Assembly (NCBI GenBank): GCA_003154095.1
Contig: PMCK01000486.1
Span: 216 to 45,602, forward strand
Origin: Myxococcales bacterium
GTDB taxonomy: Bacteria; Myxococcota_A; Polyangia; Polyangiales; Polyangiaceae
DNA: 45,387 nt
Reading direction: 5' to 3'
In this document: positions 42,995 to 45,387 of the stretch, piece by piece
How the letters are laid out: each line of letters begins with the position of its first letter
How positions within the stretch are numbered: position 1 is the first letter of the stretch
The notes under the pieces: model-generated
What the model saw: the letters and a program-made list of their open reading frames with translations, nothing else
Told to the model about the DNA's origin: nothing
Databases searched by the model: none
Translations under genes and position numbers: made by a program

Positions 42995-43713
42995 ATGCTA
43001 CCTGCGTCGCCCACTTCCTCATTGACACCCAAGGTTCCGTACTCTTCCGCTTCGACCTGTAGCGAGCGGACGTACGTCACGACTCGCTCAATTTCGGCGC
43101 GCGAGTACTTTTCGTGGAAGCCGGGCATATTCGCGTAGCTCGTCCCATTCGAATTGATGCCGTCACTTCCGAATGCAACAGTGTTGACTAGCTGGGCTTC
43201 TGGCTGTTGCAGAAAATTCTGTGCTGCCGCGATGAGGTCAGTTCCCTGCGGAACATAGTAGGTGAACTTGCCGGAACCGTGACAACCTTGGCAACTCGTG
43301 CTGAAGACTTCGGCTCCGGTGCGGCCTGTGTCTGCCGGCAACACCACGCAACTCATGCCTCCGCAAGTGTTCATCGCCTTGCAGGTGTGCTCGATGAGCT
43401 GGTGACTGAATTTGTTGAAAGACATGCCCTTGCAACTATTGTTGCCCGCACAAGCGGCATGGGTTTGTACTAATCCCCCCCGAGCGTCACACTCTGACGT
43501 AAATTTCTCGACCGTCATCTCGTTGTTGATCACGACCGAAAGGACTTTCGGGCCGTCGGGAGCGGCTTGGTCGTCGCTTCCACAACCAACGCCCGCCCCT
43601 AAGAGTCCCGCGACGGCGGCTGAAAGCAGGGTCGCTCTGCGTAAGTCCTTTCCCAAAATGCCCGGCTCTGAAGTCTCTTTCCCGGCGGTCTGCGAGTTCG
43701 TCGATTCGCGCAT
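42991..43713 (-). CDS. secreted cytochrome c with duplicated Cys motif, candidate MNIO substrate
   Basis: A 240-residue protein with an AAAGGA site before the ATG. Signal segment and lipobox-like Cys44. Residues 75-122 hold six Cys including two copies of C-x4-[ST]-C-x-G-M: CAGNNSCKGM (88-97) and CKAMNTCGGM (111-120), followed by SC122. Residues about 130-220 are a class I cytochrome c domain (CQGCH at 141-145; distal Met in YANMPGFH). The tail is short and acidic. Its stop overlaps the MNIO start. The Cys motif resembles those of MNIO-associated exported proteins, so it may be post-translationally modified and bind copper. That is inference; a normal disulfide-containing cytochrome is the alternative. 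Confidence 0.8.
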   Translation of the reverse strand: MRESTNSQTAGKETSEPGILGKDLRRATLLSAAVAGLLGAGVGCGSDDQAAPDGPKVLSVVINNEMTVEKFTSECDARGGLVQTHAACAGNNSCKGMSFNKFSHQLIEHTCKAMNTCGGMSCVVLPADTGRTGAEVFSTSCQGCHGSGKFTYYVPQGTDLIAAAQNFLQQPEAQLVNTVAFGSDGINSNGTSYANMPGFHEKYSRAEIERVVTYVRSLQVEAEEYGTLGVNEEVGDAGSM

Positions 43714-43784
43714 GGTCGTCCTTTCCTGCTGGCATCACTGATGCCAGGTGCCGCACTACCTGGGGCCCGTCCAAAAGAGCGCAA

Positions 43785-43803
43785 GTGCGGCATGTTGTCG
43801 CAC
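43785..43803. promoter_or_regulatory. imperfect copy of the 19-bp palindrome before the MNIO operon
   Basis: GTGCGGCATGTTGTCGCAC matches the 35317-35335 palindrome at 16 of 19 positions, with one arm (TTGTCGCAC) identical. It lies 72 bases upstream of the cytochrome/MNIO operon start. Candidate shared operator. Confidence 0.55.
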
Positions 43804-43919
43804 CGAAGCGCAAGGCGAGTGCGAGAGTCTGCTGTCCCCGTTGGTCCCAAGATGAAATAGAGGCACGTTCCAAAAGGCCAACTGGCGCCCCCTCAGGTCC
43901 TTACGTTTCTCCGAAGCAG

Positions 43920-44270
43920 CTACTTCCTTTGCTTCAGGTCCATCTTGCAGATGGGGCACGTACCGTTTCCTTGTTTCATCTGCGCCCAATGCACCGTGCC
44001 CATGTCGCAATACCAGGCTCCAGCGGGCACCTGTTTAGGCTGAATAGGTGGATCGAACTTCTTGCCGTCCGGCGGCACGTCAACGACTGGCAGTTTCGCC
44101 GTCGAACTCGACGCAGCGGTTGGAGTGATACCGTTGCCCGAGCCGGACTTGTCACATGACAGTTGGGCACCCGCGCAGGCAAATACAGTCACCGTTGCGG
44201 CGAGCCCGATCACCATTGGACGAGCGCCTGTTACTCGAGAAGCGAACTTGCTGATTGTCGTCGTTTGCAT
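43920..44270 (-). CDS. secreted heavy-metal-binding-domain (HMBD-like) protein
   Basis: About 116 residues from the Met at 44270. An N-terminal export segment (MVIGLAATVTVFACAGAQLSC) is followed by a Ser/Thr linker and a C-terminal domain AWYCDMGTVHWAQMKQGNGT then CPICKMDLKQ. This is the short heavy-metal-binding domain usually written YxCPMHP...CPICGM, here with CDMGTVHW in place of CPMHP. The domain is found in copper resistance and copper efflux proteins. It is upstream of the MNIO operon on the same strand and divergent from the cupredoxin-like gene. Confidence 0.8.
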   Translation of the reverse strand: MQTTTISKFASRVTGARPMVIGLAATVTVFACAGAQLSCDKSGSGNGITPTAASSSTAKLPVVDVPPDGKKFDPPIQPKQVPAGAWYCDMGTVHWAQMKQGNGTCPICKMDLKQRK

Positions 44271-44420
44271 GGGGTGCGCGCTTGGTGAAGCCAGCGCCAT
44301 ACCTATAGCAACAGGACCACATTGACAAGGTGCGCGGCCCTAGACGCAACAGAAATCCTTGAAGCGGCCGTGCAAGTTCAAAGACTCGAGATCCCAAGCG
44401 ACCAATTGCATACCGCGTGA
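44271..44420. other. divergent regulatory region, copper-locus genes
   Basis: Left half of the 324-base region between the HMBD and cupredoxin-like genes. No gene seen. The palindrome-like site at 44421 is near its centre, where it could serve both promoters. Confidence 0.3.
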
Positions 44421-44439
44421 GTGCGACAATCTGCCGTAT
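44421..44439. promoter_or_regulatory. half-conserved copy of the 19-bp palindrome
   Basis: GTGCGACAATCTGCCGTAT: one perfect arm (GTGCGACAA) and five of nine matches in the other, 14 of 19 positions overall. It is 156 bases before the cupredoxin-like start and 151 bases from the HMBD start. Weaker than the other two sites. Confidence 0.4.
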
Positions 44440-44594
44440 GGTCACTGTTACAATGATCCAAGCGATAACTCATCCAATGATCCGACTTCTTGAGTCACGG
44501 ACACGTCACTTGACTCATGGTGTTCGTCACGAATATTGCCTCTGCAAAACTTCGGAGCTTTCGGGTGAGTCCTATTCGTGATCGAGGAATCAAT

Positions 44595-45374
44595 ATGTCG
44601 TCAATTGTTCGGTATCTCTGTGTTGGGCTAGCTATACAAGCGTGTTCGGGTCAGACGAATTCGTCAGCAGGTGTAGCGTCTCCCCAAGCGTCAACTCCCG
44701 CGATAGCCTCGTCAGCTGCATCGGGCTCTCCCACAGCCGCGGTACCCTCAGCGGCCCCTACGAAGTCGACCGAGGACGTGCCTGTTACGTTGTCGAGTCC
44801 GCCTCCACCAGCGCCATCGAGCGCAGCGAATACACCACCACCTGCTGACACCAACACACCTAAGCTTGGATCGATTCGGGGTACGCTCATCACGCATCCC
44901 TCGCAATCCGCGCAGAGTGCGGTCGTGTTCCTGGAGAACGCACCCATTGAGAAAGTCGTGGATGCAAAACTCGACGACCACAAAATGACGTTCTTCCCGT
45001 TCGTTTCGGTGATGACGGTGGGCGGAACTCTAACGTACGTCAACAGCGAGCCCTTCCCGGACACCGCCTACTCGCTCAGCAACGAAAAGTGCGACTTTGG
45101 CATGGTAGAATCGCATGGAATTCGAAAACGCAAGTTCCCGAATGCGGGCAACTACACGATTCTGTGCCGCCTGCACCCAAACCAACTGGCGTTTCTCATC
45201 GTGACACCTTCAAGTTACTTTGCTCGCACAAACAAGAGTGGCGAGTATGCGCTCGAGAACGTGCCTTATGGTACCTACGAGCTTGTCGCGTGGGCGCCAC
45301 GAGTGAAGGGCGACCGACGTTCGGTAACCGTTGCAGGCGATGAAACGGTAGTGAATTTCGAACTCAAACGCTAA
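44595..45374 (+). CDS. cupredoxin-like lipoprotein with incomplete type-1 copper site
   Basis: About 259 residues; the ATG at 44595 follows GAGGAA. Export signal with Cys near residue 17 (IQAC), a Pro/Ala/Ser-rich linker to about residue 90, then a plastocyanin-like domain (TFFPFVSVMTVGGTLTYVNSE, FPNAGNYTILCRLHP) and a terminal carboxypeptidase-regulatory-type segment (SGEYALENVPYGTYELVAWAP). In complete sites of this family a His follows the N-x-D-x-x-x element and a Met follows C-x-x-H. Here Cys191 and His194 are kept, but the first His position reads PDTAYS and the Met position is absent (CRLHPNQLAF). It may bind metal differently or not at all. Confidence 0.75.
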   Translation: MSSIVRYLCVGLAIQACSGQTNSSAGVASPQASTPAIASSAASGSPTAAVPSAAPTKSTEDVPVTLSSPPPPAPSSAANTPPPADTNTPKLGSIRGTLITHPSQSAQSAVVFLENAPIEKVVDAKLDDHKMTFFPFVSVMTVGGTLTYVNSEPFPDTAYSLSNEKCDFGMVESHGIRKRKFPNAGNYTILCRLHPNQLAFLIVTPSSYFARTNKSGEYALENVPYGTYELVAWAPRVKGDRRSVTVAGDETVVNFELKR

Positions 45375-45387
45375 AGCGACGGCAGCT

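Overview
The window looks like chromosomal DNA of a Myxococcota-type (former deltaproteobacterial) bacterium of moderately high GC. This is an inference from three things: TonB-dependent receptors that carry a TonB C-terminal domain at their own N-terminus, many secreted lipoproteins with Thr/Gly/Ser-rich linkers, and NHL or TolB-like propeller proteins linked to c-type haem proteins. No rRNA, tRNA or CRISPR array was found.

Layout. (1) 1-5.4 kb is the edge of a nitrogen-fixation region: the N-terminal part of a NifA-like activator runs off the left end, followed by a substrate-binding-like protein without a signal peptide, an ArsC-like nitrogenase-associated protein, an ABC ATPase, a HypB/CobW-like GTPase, a one-domain molybdate-binding Mop protein, TrmO and a small unknown protein. 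Sigma-54 promoter motifs lie in this part. (2) 5.4-12.7 kb has a TonB-domain/receptor fusion with two lipoproteins, divergent from the nickel repressor NikR, then a nickel permease and a TonB protein. (3) 12.7-21.3 kb is a long + strand run: receptor, three small secreted proteins, second receptor, then ECF S component, SAM methyltransferase, ECF T and ECF ATPase, the last four tightly coupled. With NikR nearby, the simplest reading is TonB-driven outer-membrane uptake plus ECF inner-membrane uptake of nickel or a nickel/cobalt complex. (4) 21.5-23.7 kb is a DprE1/DprE2-like oxidoreductase pair. (5) 23.8-29.4 kb holds a second TonB-domain/receptor fusion with the same two lipoprotein families, in mirror image to region 2. 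(6) 29.4-34.9 kb is a block encoding an NHL protein, a haem-binding TolB-like protein and a monohaem lipoprotein. Two complementary pieces of one broken IS91-type transposase gene bracket the first two of these. (7) 34.9-45.4 kb is a probable copper locus: two related Met/Cys-containing lipoproteins, an OprC-like copper receptor with both copper motifs, TonB, a DUF2063 protein, a DUF692/MNIO oxidase, a secreted cytochrome c carrying a duplicated Cys motif that is a candidate MNIO substrate, a heavy-metal-binding-domain protein and a degenerate cupredoxin-like lipoprotein. A 19-bp palindrome occurs upstream of several of these genes.

Taken together the window reads as a metal-handling island (Mo, Ni and Cu by inference) beside nif genes. 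The most novel-looking part is the MNIO-DUF2063-cytochrome operon, which shares a candidate operator with the OprC-like receptor operon.
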